Assembly (NCBI RefSeq): GCF_018531465.1
Contig: NZ_JAHDTF010000014.1
Span: 62,001 to 126,000, forward strand
Source of the DNA: Sphaerisporangium fuscum
Lineage (GTDB): Bacteria; Actinomycetota; Actinomycetes; Streptosporangiales; Streptosporangiaceae
Length of the DNA: 64,000 bases
Direction: 5' to 3'
The notes below the pieces were generated by a model. That model was not told where the DNA came from, made no database searches, and saw only the letters and a program-made list of their open reading frames with translations. Position numbers and translations under genes: made by a program. Below are positions 18,317 through 26,875 of the stretch, one piece after another. Every line of letters starts with the position of its first letter. Positions within the stretch are counted from its first letter, which is position 1.

Positions 18317-19621
18317 TCATGTCAGGGGCTGGTCCTTGGTCTCCTTCAGGGCGAAGACGTAGACCAGGGTGGAGATCAGGGCGAGGGCCGACATGTACCA
18401 GGCGAAGGCGCCCGCGTTCTTGGCGTCGATGAGGGCCGTGCCGACGAGGGGGGCGGTGCCGCCGAAGAGGGCGACGGTCAGGGAGTACGGGAAGCCGGCG
18501 CCGGACGCGCGCACGCGGGTCGGGAACAGCTCGGAGTTGACCGCGGCCGAGATCGAGGTGAAGCCGCCGAGGAAGACCATGCCGGCGCACTGGACGAGCA
18601 GCAGGCTGGCGAAGGAGTCGGTCAGCATCCGTGTGAGCGGCACCGGCAGCAGGGTGAAGGCCAGGCCGAAGGCGATGAGCAGGGGCCGGCGTCCGATCTT
18701 GTCCGACAGCGTGCCCAGCAGGGGCTGCAGCACCATGAAGAACAGCAGCGAGATGGTGCCCACCTGGAGCGCCTCGGCCTTGTCGAACTTCACGGTGAGC
18801 TGGGCGTAGGTCGGCAGGAAGGTCGTCCAGGTGTAGTACGCCACGGTGCCGGCCATCGTGATGCCGACGATCATGAAGGCCTTGGACGGGTAGCGGACCA
18901 GGAACTCGAACAGCTTGGGCTTCTCGGCGACGCCCTGCTTGATGTCCTCGGCCAGGGTGGTGGTCTCCTCGGCGCCCCTGCGGATCCACAGTCCGACGAG
19001 GCTGGCGACCGCGCCGACGACGAAGGGGATCCGCCAGCCCCACGCCCCCATCTGCGCCTCGCTGAGGGTGGCGGCCAGCAGGGCGGCCAGGCCGGAGGCG
19101 AACAGCTGGCCGATGGTGGTGCTGACGTACTGGAAGCTGGAGAACAGCCCGCGCCTGCCCGGAGGGGCCGACTCCACCAGGAACGTCGTGGCCGCGGCGA
19201 ACTCACCGCCGACGGAGAGTCCCTGGGTCAGGCGTCCCACCGTCAGGATGACGGGCGCGAGCACGCCGATGGCGGCGTACGTCGGGGTGAGCGCCACCAG
19301 CAGCGACCCCGCGCCCATCAGGACGATGGTGAACGTCATGGCCGCCTTGCGTCCGAACCGGTCGGCGAACGACCCCACGAGCAGCCCGCCGAGCGGGCGC
19401 ATGAAGAACCCCACCGCGAAGACCGCGAACGAGCTCAACAACGGCACGAGGCTGTTGCCCGCGCTCTTGGGGAACACCTGGGTGGAGAAGTACACGGCCA
19501 AGAACGAGTAGGTGTACCAGTCGAACCACTCGACCACGTTGCCGATGTTGGCGGCCATCAACTGGCGGACTCGGCTGCGGGGGACGCCGAGCGGGGCCTG
19601 TCTGGGGGTGACGCTCGTCAC
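18317..19621 (-). CDS. MFS transporter, metabolite:H+ symporter (MHS) subfamily
   Basis: A 434-residue, 12-helix permease. MHS-type marks are visible: NVVEWFDWYTYSFLA at the start, RPLGGLLVGSFADRFGRKAAM (loop 2-3 motif), GLSVGGEFAAATTFLVESAPPGRRG, and a repeat of the loop motif, LSDKIGRRP, in the second half. Members import organic acids or amino-acid-like solutes with protons; the substrate cannot be read here. Translation starts at GTG 19621 with GAGGAG ahead. It is divergent from an AsnC-type regulator followed by an M20 peptidase, suggesting uptake and hydrolysis of one N-acyl amino acid or peptide substrate (inference). Confidence 0.9.
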   Translation of the reverse strand: MTSVTPRQAPLGVPRSRVRQLMAANIGNVVEWFDWYTYSFLAVYFSTQVFPKSAGNSLVPLLSSFAVFAVGFFMRPLGGLLVGSFADRFGRKAAMTFTIVLMGAGSLLVALTPTYAAIGVLAPVILTVGRLTQGLSVGGEFAAATTFLVESAPPGRRGLFSSFQYVSTTIGQLFASGLAALLAATLSEAQMGAWGWRIPFVVGAVASLVGLWIRRGAEETTTLAEDIKQGVAEKPKLFEFLVRYPSKAFMIVGITMAGTVAYYTWTTFLPTYAQLTVKFDKAEALQVGTISLLFFMVLQPLLGTLSDKIGRRPLLIAFGLAFTLLPVPLTRMLTDSFASLLLVQCAGMVFLGGFTSISAAVNSELFPTRVRASGAGFPYSLTVALFGGTAPLVGTALIDAKNAGAFAWYMSALALISTLVYVFALKETKDQPLT

Positions 19622-19733
19622 GGTTGCTCCTCAACTGTCGGGATTGCCTCAGGTGGTACAGAGTGCAGCTAGCTGGTAGAAATAGTCAATAATCCGTAGA
19701 TTGCTTTACATTTCCGACACATGACGGGCTGCC

Positions 19734-20726
19734 GTGACCACTTTCGACGACCTTGACCGCCGCCTCGTGGCCGCCCTCCAGGTCGGTCCCCGTGCGACCT
19801 GGGGCGAAATCGGCGGTGCCGTCGGCGAGCACGAACGGACGGTGGCGCGGCGCCTGCAGCGGCTGCTCGCCACCGGGGCGGTGCGCGTCACCGCCATCCT
19901 CGACGAGCTGCGCTGCGGCCTCGGCACGCCGATGCACCTGCACGTCCAGGTGAACCCCTGCACTGCGGAGCAGGTGGCCGAGTCGCTCTCCGCGCGCCCG
20001 GACACCCGTTCGGTGTACGCCGTCACCGGTTCCGCCGACCTGGGCTGCGAGCTCGTGGCCCCGTCCAGGGAGCTTCTGCACGAGATCCTGACCACGCAGA
20101 TCCCCGCCACGCCCGGCATCGCGCAGACCCGCACCCAGGTCGTCCTGCACACCTTCCAGACCGTGGCCGAGTGGCACGCGCCCTACCTCACCGAGGAGGA
20201 GGTCGCGCGGCTGAAGGCGAGCGCGCCCGCGCCGGCGGCTCCGCTGCCGGAACGCGTGGAGCTGACCGCGTCCGACAAGGAGGTCGTCGCCCTGCTGGCC
20301 GCCGACGGCCGCATCGGGTTCACCGCGCTCGCCCAGAAGCTGGACGTCTCGGTGCCGACCGCCCGCCGCCGGGTCGCGGCGCTGCTCGAACGCGCCGTGG
20401 TGCACCTGCGCGCGGAGGTGGAGCCCGCCCTGCTCGGCCTGGAGGTGGAGGCCCAGCTCTGGCTCTCGGTGCGGGCCCACGGCCTGGACACGGTGGGGCA
20501 GACCCTCGCCGGCCACCCGAGCGTGCGCTACTGCGCCGCCACCTCCGGGACGCACACGATGATCGTCCAGGTCGTCGCGGCCCACGAGGCGGAGCTCTAC
20601 CGTTTCCTCACGACCGTCGTCGGCCCGCTCGACGACGTCACCGATGTCAACGTCACACTGATCACCCGCGCCTACAAGCGCGGTCACCTGCGCAAGTCCG
20701 GCCTGCTCACCTTGGAGTACCGATGA
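19734..20726 (+). CDS. Lrp/AsnC-family regulator with two DNA-binding halves
   Basis: A 330-residue regulator, roughly twice the usual Lrp size. It has a helix-turn-helix at about 5-55, an Lrp ligand-binding domain, a second helix-turn-helix (ELTASDKEVVALLAADGRIGFTALAQKLDVSVPTARRR region, about 180-220), and a second ligand domain. This tandem form is common in actinobacteria. The start is GTG 19734. It overlaps the M20 peptidase gene by four bases (ATGA), so regulator and enzyme are made together. It is divergent from the MHS transporter, whose promoter it probably controls through the 112-base AT-richer gap. Confidence 0.88.
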   Translation: MTTFDDLDRRLVAALQVGPRATWGEIGGAVGEHERTVARRLQRLLATGAVRVTAILDELRCGLGTPMHLHVQVNPCTAEQVAESLSARPDTRSVYAVTGSADLGCELVAPSRELLHEILTTQIPATPGIAQTRTQVVLHTFQTVAEWHAPYLTEEEVARLKASAPAPAAPLPERVELTASDKEVVALLAADGRIGFTALAQKLDVSVPTARRRVAALLERAVVHLRAEVEPALLGLEVEAQLWLSVRAHGLDTVGQTLAGHPSVRYCAATSGTHTMIVQVVAAHEAELYRFLTTVVGPLDDVTDVNVTLITRAYKRGHLRKSGLLTLEYR

Positions 20727-22027
20727 CCCCCGCCGAGATCGAGGTAGCCGAGCTCTGCACCGAGCTCATCCGCGTCGACAGCAGCAACTACGGAGACGGC
20801 AGCGGCCCCGGTGAACGCGCCGCGGCCGAGGTGGTGATGGCCAGGCTCGCCGAGGTCGGCGTCGAGGCGACCTACGTCGAGAGCGCGCCGGGCCGCGGCA
20901 ACGTCGTCACCAGGATCGAGGGCTCCGAGCCCGGCCTGCCCGGCCTGCTGGTCCACGGCCACCTGGACGTCGTCCCGGCCAACGCCGCCGACTGGAGCGT
21001 CGACCCGTTCGCCGGCGAGGTCCGCGACGGCTACATCTGGGGCCGCGGCGCGGTCGACATGAAGGACATGGACGCCATGATGCTGGCCGTCCTGCGGCAG
21101 ATGGTGACCGAGGGCCGCAGGCCCCGGCGGGACGTGGTGTTCGCCTGGCTCGCCGACGAGGAGGCGGGCGGCGAGTACGGCGCCAAGTACATGACCGCCA
21201 AGCACCCGGGGCTGTTCGAGGGGGTCGACCACGCCATCAGCGAGGTCGGCGGCTACTCCCTGGAGGTCGACCCCTCGCTGCGGCTCTACCTGATCGAGAC
21301 GGCGCAGAAGGGCCTGGCCTGGATGCGCCTGGTCGCCGACGGCACCGCCGGGCACGGCTCGATGCTCAACGCCGACAACGCCGTCACCGAGGTCGCCAAG
21401 GCGGTGGCCCGGATCGGCTCCCACCAGTGGCCGATCAAGCTGACCCCGACCGTGCACCGCTTCCTGTCGGAGGTCGCCGACGCCTTCGGGCTGCCGTTCG
21501 ACCCGCAGGACCCCTCGGCGATCATCGACGCGATCGGCCCGCTGGCCAGGTTCGTCGGCGCGACCCTGAACCACACCCTCAACCCCACCATGCTCGAGGC
21601 CGGGTACAAGGCCAACGTCATCCCCGGCCAGGCGAGCGCGGTCGTGGACGGCCGGTTCCTGCCGGGCTTCGAGGAGGAGTTCTTCGCCACCGTGGACGAG
21701 CTGCTCGGGCCGAACGTGCGCCGGGAGTTCGTCCACCACGACATCGCGCTGGAGACGACGTTCGACGGCGCCCTGGTCGAGTCGATGATCGCGGCGCTGA
21801 AGGCGGAGGACCCGACGGCGCGGGCCGTGCCGTACTGCATGTCGGGCGGCACCGACAACAAGACGTTCTTCGCCGACCTGAACATCAGGGGCTTCGGCTT
21901 CGTCCCGCTGCGGCTGCCCGCGGAGATGGACTTCGCGGCGATGTTCCACGGCGTCGACGAGCGGGTGCCGGTGGACGCCCTGCAGTTCGGCACGCGGGTG
22001 CTCGACCGGCTGCTGACGAGCTACTGA
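20723..22027 (+). CDS. M20/M25/M40-family metallopeptidase
   Basis: A 434-residue cytoplasmic dizinc hydrolase of the carboxypeptidase/acylase type. Metal ligands are visible: His in VHGHLDVVPA, the bridging Asp in WGRGAVDMKD, the Glu-Glu pair in LADEEAGGEYG, and the late His in FHGVDERVPV. The middle inserted lid domain contains ATLNHTLNPT. It likely cleaves a peptide or N-acyl amino acid bond; the exact substrate is unknown. It is co-translated with the AsnC regulator and its last bases overlap the end of the convergent small unknown gene by seven bases. Confidence 0.92.
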   Translation: MTPAEIEVAELCTELIRVDSSNYGDGSGPGERAAAEVVMARLAEVGVEATYVESAPGRGNVVTRIEGSEPGLPGLLVHGHLDVVPANAADWSVDPFAGEVRDGYIWGRGAVDMKDMDAMMLAVLRQMVTEGRRPRRDVVFAWLADEEAGGEYGAKYMTAKHPGLFEGVDHAISEVGGYSLEVDPSLRLYLIETAQKGLAWMRLVADGTAGHGSMLNADNAVTEVAKAVARIGSHQWPIKLTPTVHRFLSEVADAFGLPFDPQDPSAIIDAIGPLARFVGATLNHTLNPTMLEAGYKANVIPGQASAVVDGRFLPGFEEEFFATVDELLGPNVRREFVHHDIALETTFDGALVESMIAALKAEDPTARAVPYCMSGGTDNKTFFADLNIRGFGFVPLRLPAEMDFAAMFHGVDERVPVDALQFGTRVLDRLLTSY

Positions 22028-22500
22028 TCGTGCCGCGGTCCCCCGGGGTCGAGGACGTCCTGCGCCGGCTCCCCTGATTCGCGCAGTATGTCCTCGAAGT
22101 CGGGGGCCAGCACCACCGTCGCGTCACCGGCCGTGAAACGTACCTTGTCCATCATGTCGAACTCCTCGCGCAGGAGCTCCGCCTCGGGATCGAAGCACAC
22201 CAGGCCGTGCTCGTCGACCAGGGGCAGCACCACGCGGCAGACCTCGGCCGCGCGGGGGAACACCACCCGCATCACCACGAAATCCTCGCCCACGGTCAGC
22301 GGCGTGGACCACGGCGAGGTCTCGTAGTTGTCGGCGGTGAGGTCGGGCAGGTCGCGGGTCAGCGCGTCGTAGAAGGCCCCCACCTCCGCGCGGGGCTCGG
22401 CGGCCTCGCTTTCGTCGTCAGGCCGGGAGACGTACCTGCGCGCGGCCTCCTCGGAGGTGATCGGCGGGTCCGCGTACCAGACCCCAAGATCGAAGCTCAC
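22021..22500 (-). CDS. Hypothetical protein, small acidic actinobacterial family
   Basis: A 159-residue soluble acidic protein beginning VSFDLGVWYADPPITSEEAARRYV, a pattern I know from uncharacterised actinobacterial proteins. The middle carries SPWSTPLTVGEDFVVMRV and then HGLVCFDPEAELL. It has no membrane segment, signal or catalytic motif. The GTG at 22500 is chosen because GAGGA precedes it by five bases; the longer frame upstream is arginine-rich and unlike the rest. It is convergent with the M20 peptidase gene with a slight overlap of the ends. The function is unknown. Confidence 0.7.
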   Translation of the reverse strand: MSFDLGVWYADPPITSEEAARRYVSRPDDESEAAEPRAEVGAFYDALTRDLPDLTADNYETSPWSTPLTVGEDFVVMRVVFPRAAEVCRVVLPLVDEHGLVCFDPEAELLREEFDMMDKVRFTAGDATVVLAPDFEDILRESGEPAQDVLDPGGPRHDQ

Positions 22501-22785
22501 GGCGTCCTCGCATTCATCCCAGCGCTTTCGGCGCCGGCTCTCCCGGCTACGCGACCTTGCCGTCGCCACGATAGCCGGACGCCCGGACGGCGACAGAAGT
22601 CGCGATCATGCCTCGGACGATGTCCGACGCCCGACGGCGACCGGTCCGGATGTCCCGTTGCTCCGTGAAACGCCCTATCAGCGGGGACGAGATCCCCCGG
22701 CCACGGCCCACGTACGGTGGATCGCGGTGATGTCGGCCGGTGCGCCTCCCCCCGGCACGTGCTCGACGGGGGAAAGGGTCGGTAA

Positions 22786-24648
22786 TTGCGCACAACTCTG
22801 GCGGTCGCCGCCTGCATGACGGTGTCGCTCCTCCTCCCCCTCCCCCGGGCGGCCGGCGCCGCACCCGTGTCGCCGTCCCGGCAGGAGGCGTTCACGGCGG
22901 CCGCGGCGAGGTACGGGGTGCCGGTGCGCGTCCTGCTCGCCGTCTCCTACCTGGAGTCACGCTGGGACGCCAACCTCGGCCGCCCCAGCGTGACGGCGGG
23001 CTACGGCCCGATGCACCTGACCGACGCGCGTACGGCCCTCGCCCGGGGCGAGGACGCGCGGCCGTCCTCCGCGCCCGGCGGCCAGACGGCCGACGAGGCG
23101 GCCCGTCTCACCGGGCTCTCCTCCGACCGGCTGATCAGGGACCCGGACGCCAACGTGCTCGGCGGCGCCGCGCTGCTCGCCGAGTACCAGAGGCGGCTCG
23201 GGCTGGGCGCGAGCCCCGATCCCGCCGACTGGTACGGCGCCGTGGCCCGCTACTCCGGCGCGCGGGACGCCGGGACGGCCCGGTGGTTCGCCGGCGAGGT
23301 GTTCTCGGTGATCAGGAAGGGCGCGAGCCGCGTCACCGACGACGGCTGGGATGTTTCGCTGCCCGCCTCGCCGGAGATCGCTCCGCACATGGAGCAAGCC
23401 GACCGCCTCGGACCGGGCGAGACCGAGGGCCGGGGCGCCGAGTGCCCGAAGAAGCTCGCCTGCGAATGGCTCCCGGCGCCGTACCAGGAGCTGCCGGGCA
23501 AGACCTACGGCAACCACGACCTCTCGGACCGGCCGCGCACCCAGAAGATCGAGTACATCGTCGTCCACGACACCGAGGCGAGCTACGACACCACCCTCAA
23601 GCTCGTGTCCGACCCCGCCTACGTCAGCTGGCACTACACGATCCGCTCCTCCGACGGGCACGTCGCCCAGCACGTCAGGACCAGGGACATCGCCTGGCAC
23701 TCCGGGAACTGGTACGTCAACGCCAAGTCGATCGGCATCGAGCACGAGGGCTTCCTGGCCAAGGGCGGTGCCTGGTACACCGAGGCGATGTACCGCAGCT
23801 CGGCCCGCCTGGTGCGCTACCTGGCCAAGCGGTTCGACATCCCGCTCGACCGGGCGCACATCCTCGGCCACGACAACGTGCCGGGGACGCTGGCGAAGAA
23901 CGTCGCGGGCATGCACGTCGACCCGGGGCCGTACTGGGACTGGGGACACTACTTCGAGCTGCTGCGCCACCCCTTCGTGCCCACCGCCGGGCCGCGCGGG
24001 GGCCTGGTCACGATCACGACCGGCTACGACGACCACCGGCCGCGCTACACCGGCTGCGCCAAGGCCGGAGAAGACTGCCCGCCGCACGGCTCGGCGTCGG
24101 TGTGGCTGCACACCGAGCCGAGCGAGGACGCGCCGCTGGTCAGGGACATCGGCCGTAAGGCGGTCGGCGAGTCCACCTACGACGTCTACGACCACGGCGC
24201 CCGCGCCACCACCGGCCAGCAGTACGCCCTGGCCGCGCGGCGCGGCGACTGGACGGCCATCTGGTACCTCGGCCAGCTCGCCTGGTTCCGCAACCCCGAG
24301 GACAGCCCGACGGCCGTGAACGCCACCGGCCTGGTCGTGACCCCGAAGGCGGGCATGGCGGCGACGCCGGTGTACGGCAGGGCCTTCCCCGAGCCGGAGG
24401 CGTACCCGAAGGACGTGCCGGTGCAGGAGATCGTCCCCCTGCAGTACTCGATCCCGCAGGGGCAGCGGTACTCCGTCGGCCTCGCCACCCGGGGGGAGTA
24501 CTACTACTCGACGAGCTTCGACCCGGCCGACCACCGCGTGGTCAAGGGCCGCACCCTCTACTACCAGATCCAGTACGGCCACCGGGTGGCCTTCGTCAGG
24601 GCCTCCGACGTCGATCTCCTGCCCTCGAAGATCCGCCGACCCCGCTGA
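22786..24648 (+). CDS. Secreted N-acetylmuramoyl-L-alanine amidase with lysozyme-like N-domain
   Basis: A 620-residue exported cell-wall hydrolase. Residues 1-25 form a signal peptide (cleavage near GAAAP). Residues about 30-180 resemble a lytic-transglycosylase/goose-lysozyme fold (VLLAVSYLESRWDANLG with the catalytic-type Glu). Residues about 255-400 are an Amidase_2 zinc domain: first His in VVHDTEASYD, partner residues in HEGF, and His/Asp in ILGHDNVPG and HVDPGPYWDW. A C-terminal region of about 220 residues has beta-rich repeats with aromatic residues, perhaps wall-binding. The start is TTG 22786 with AAAGGG ahead. Two peptidoglycan-cutting domains in one chain suggest a role in wall turnover. 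Confidence 0.88.
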   Translation: MRTTLAVAACMTVSLLLPLPRAAGAAPVSPSRQEAFTAAAARYGVPVRVLLAVSYLESRWDANLGRPSVTAGYGPMHLTDARTALARGEDARPSSAPGGQTADEAARLTGLSSDRLIRDPDANVLGGAALLAEYQRRLGLGASPDPADWYGAVARYSGARDAGTARWFAGEVFSVIRKGASRVTDDGWDVSLPASPEIAPHMEQADRLGPGETEGRGAECPKKLACEWLPAPYQELPGKTYGNHDLSDRPRTQKIEYIVVHDTEASYDTTLKLVSDPAYVSWHYTIRSSDGHVAQHVRTRDIAWHSGNWYVNAKSIGIEHEGFLAKGGAWYTEAMYRSSARLVRYLAKRFDIPLDRAHILGHDNVPGTLAKNVAGMHVDPGPYWDWGHYFELLRHPFVPTAGPRGGLVTITTGYDDHRPRYTGCAKAGEDCPPHGSASVWLHTEPSEDAPLVRDIGRKAVGESTYDVYDHGARATTGQQYALAARRGDWTAIWYLGQLAWFRNPEDSPTAVNATGLVVTPKAGMAATPVYGRAFPEPEAYPKDVPVQEIVPLQYSIPQGQRYSVGLATRGEYYYSTSFDPADHRVVKGRTLYYQIQYGHRVAFVRASDVDLLPSKIRRPR

Positions 24649-24956
24649 CCGGACCGCGCCGGCCCCTCGCGGGCCTTCATTAGCCGGGGAGGATGCCCTT
24701 CGGGGAGACGTCGCGGGGGCGTCCGGAGATCCGCCAGGGAACGCGACCAGGACCGAGTCGTCCGTAATCGACAAAATGGAGCATCATCAATGGGCCGGCC
24801 GCGCGAATTCGGCCGATACCCGTCCGCCTGCCGGCGTCTGTCACAGGTGGCCGCGGAAGCGCCCATATCACGGTGTCATACCGCATTCACCGACAGCGTT
24901 TTCTCCGCCCTCTGACGGCACTAACTTTCACAGTTGGACCGGACAGGGGTGGTGGC
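24649..24956. other. Intergenic region before the three-gene ATPase operon
   Basis: About 300 bases with no convincing gene. It is less GC-rich in the last 100 bases (CACTAACTTTCACAG), which may hold the promoter of the following operon. No hairpin terminator for the amidase gene stands out. Confidence 0.4.
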
Positions 24957-25793
24957 ATGCGGATGCCGCGTGGGGCGGCGCTCTTCCGATTCGCGACGCT
25001 GGTCTTCTGCGTTCTCGCGGTGCTCGGCGCGCCGCGGGCGGCGGCGGCCGGCGACGGGGCTGACGACGATCTCCAGCGCGTCTACTGCCTGTCCGCCGCG
25101 CACCGGGCGCAACTGGTGGCGGCCGCGGCGAGCCTCGAACTCGTGCAGCCGATGGCCGACTCCATGCACGACCTGAGCATCCGCTCGCGTCAGTACACCG
25201 TGGAGGAGTGGCGCCGCGCCGCTCCGGACGACTTCGCGCGTGCCTGCTCGGCCCTGATGGCGACCGTCCCCCAGCTGAAGCCCGCCGACGAGCCGAACCC
25301 CCTTCTCTCGGCGCTCGACGTCGTGCTCCCGCTGGTCGCCGGATCGCTGCTGACCCTCGCCGTGCAGCGGCTGGACGCGCGGGCCAACCGGCGGCAGCAG
25401 CAGCGCGAGGAGCTGCGCCGCGCGGCCGCCCGCTACCGGCTCGCGGCCCACGACTACGTCGACGCCTGGGTCGACGACCCGGGCACGTCCGACGCCGAGG
25501 TGTCCCGTACGGCGTTCGAGCTGGCCGCGGAGCTGGAGAAGGTCCGGCACGCCCGAGGCGGTCACGAACGCGTCGACCGCATCCTCGCCGCGCTGCCCGT
25601 CGCCCCCGGCGGCGAGGGCGCCCCGCCGAACCACGCCGAGCGCGTGGCGCTGCGGGGGCGTGAACTGCGGCGCGTCGCCGAGACCGTCGGGGAGACGGAG
25701 GCACTCATCCGAGACGACGGCCGGCCGTTCCCGCGCCCGTTCCGCCGGTCCGCGCGCCGACCTTTGCCGCAGGCCCCGGAGGTGCGCGGGTGA
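24957..25793 (+). CDS. Unknown exported or membrane-anchored protein (first gene of ATPase operon)
   Basis: A 278-residue protein. Residues 1-28 resemble a signal peptide or signal anchor (LFRFATLVFCVLAVLGAPRAAAA). A helical stretch follows, with one hydrophobic segment near residues 112-132 (SALDVVLPLVAGSLLTLAV). The C-terminal half is highly charged, helical and probably cytoplasmic. The ATG at 24957 follows GGGGTGG; the frame extends upstream without protein-like content. Its stop overlaps the next start (GTGA at 25790), and that gene is coupled likewise to a third. I do not recognise the family. The topology suggests a membrane tether or sensor for the two P-loop proteins that follow. Confidence 0.65.
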   Translation: MRMPRGAALFRFATLVFCVLAVLGAPRAAAAGDGADDDLQRVYCLSAAHRAQLVAAAASLELVQPMADSMHDLSIRSRQYTVEEWRRAAPDDFARACSALMATVPQLKPADEPNPLLSALDVVLPLVAGSLLTLAVQRLDARANRRQQQREELRRAAARYRLAAHDYVDAWVDDPGTSDAEVSRTAFELAAELEKVRHARGGHERVDRILAALPVAPGGEGAPPNHAERVALRGRELRRVAETVGETEALIRDDGRPFPRPFRRSARRPLPQAPEVRG

Positions 25794-26875
25794 CGGTCAA
25801 CACCTTCGGCATCCCCGTGGTCCTGAACCGGGTGGGCGGCACGAGCGAGCTGCGGTACGTCAACGGCAGCCCGCTGTGCCCCTGGCGCTACCGCGGCCAC
25901 TGGGACCTGTACGTGCCGGTGGACCACACCCAGCAGGCGTTCGAGGAGTTCTGCGAGCAGGCCGCGGACGTGGACGAGCTCGCCGCCACCGGACGGCTGG
26001 TCGTGGTGTCCGGCGTCGAGGGCAGCGGGAAGACGGCGCTGATCCACCGCTGTGTGTACATCCTGCAGCGCGGCCTGGCCGGGGCCCTCGGCGTCGATCC
26101 CGACCAGGGGGCGGCCGGCGACAAGTGGGCGCTCCGGCCGCCGGTTCCCGGTGTGAGCGTGGTCGATCTCAGCGACGAGGCGCGCAGAGTTGCGTACGAT
26201 AACAAGGGGCAGTTGTGCCCTCTCGACGCGATAAACCAGAAAATATTCAAAAGGGTCGTCGGGGACGTCCGGAAACAGCTTTCGAACCCGGCGGCCCAGC
26301 TCGAAGAGCTGGCGAGCGACACGAGCGGGGAGCTGGTCGACCTGTACCAGGAGCTCAGCGACTTCCTGTGCGACAGGGAGCACTTCATGCTCGTGATCCT
26401 GCCTTTCGTCAGGCTCGGGACCCGCCAGTTGCACGTCGATTTCCTGCGCTCTTATCTCAATTTCAGCGACCGGCGCATCGTCTTCTTCGCCGAGACCGCG
26501 GAACCCGACGTGATGACGTCGATGGCGCCCACGCTCTCGTGGGAGGAGCGGAATCTGGTGACCCACCTGTCGATCGGGCGGCTCGACGACGCCGACTGCG
26601 AAAGCTTCGTCAGGTCTCGCATGTCGCGTCCCGGCCTGCCCCAGGAGCACGTCATCATAGCCCCAGGGACTCTGGCCGGTGTGGCGCCCGATGTTCACTA
26701 TGAGACCGTGCGACGGCTGCAGGACTCGTTCTTCCAGCTGGGTGAGATCGTCCGGCGCGACGGGCGAAACGAGATCTCCGGCGACGACTTCAAGACCCTC
26801 GAAGAGCAGCGGCGAAACGACCCGCGGCTGCTACGCCGCCCGCGGCCTCGACGTGGAAGGGGATCACAGGGGTGA
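25790..26875 (+). CDS. Unknown P-loop NTPase (second gene of ATPase operon)
   Basis: A 361-residue soluble protein with a good Walker A, SGVEGSGKTALIH, near residues 77-89. I see no clear acidic Walker B: the strand FMLVILPFVRLG lacks the aspartate, although RRIVFFAETAEPD could be a later sensor strand. The first 60 residues include PWRYRGHWDLYVPVDHTQQAFEEF. The C-terminal tail is strongly basic (RRPRPRRGRGSQG), perhaps nucleic-acid contacting. It overlaps its neighbours on both sides by four bases. It may be a STAND/AAA-like regulatory ATPase whose partner is the larger ATPase downstream. The family is not recognised. Confidence 0.6.
   Translation: MTVNTFGIPVVLNRVGGTSELRYVNGSPLCPWRYRGHWDLYVPVDHTQQAFEEFCEQAADVDELAATGRLVVVSGVEGSGKTALIHRCVYILQRGLAGALGVDPDQGAAGDKWALRPPVPGVSVVDLSDEARRVAYDNKGQLCPLDAINQKIFKRVVGDVRKQLSNPAAQLEELASDTSGELVDLYQELSDFLCDREHFMLVILPFVRLGTRQLHVDFLRSYLNFSDRRIVFFAETAEPDVMTSMAPTLSWEERNLVTHLSIGRLDDADCESFVRSRMSRPGLPQEHVIIAPGTLAGVAPDVHYETVRRLQDSFFQLGEIVRRDGRNEISGDDFKTLEEQRRNDPRLLRRPRPRRGRGSQG

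Noticed and set aside
22570..22785. Possible c-di-AMP (ydaO) riboswitch before the secreted amidase
   Set aside because: Such elements are known before actinobacterial wall hydrolases, but I could not find the conserved sequence blocks here.
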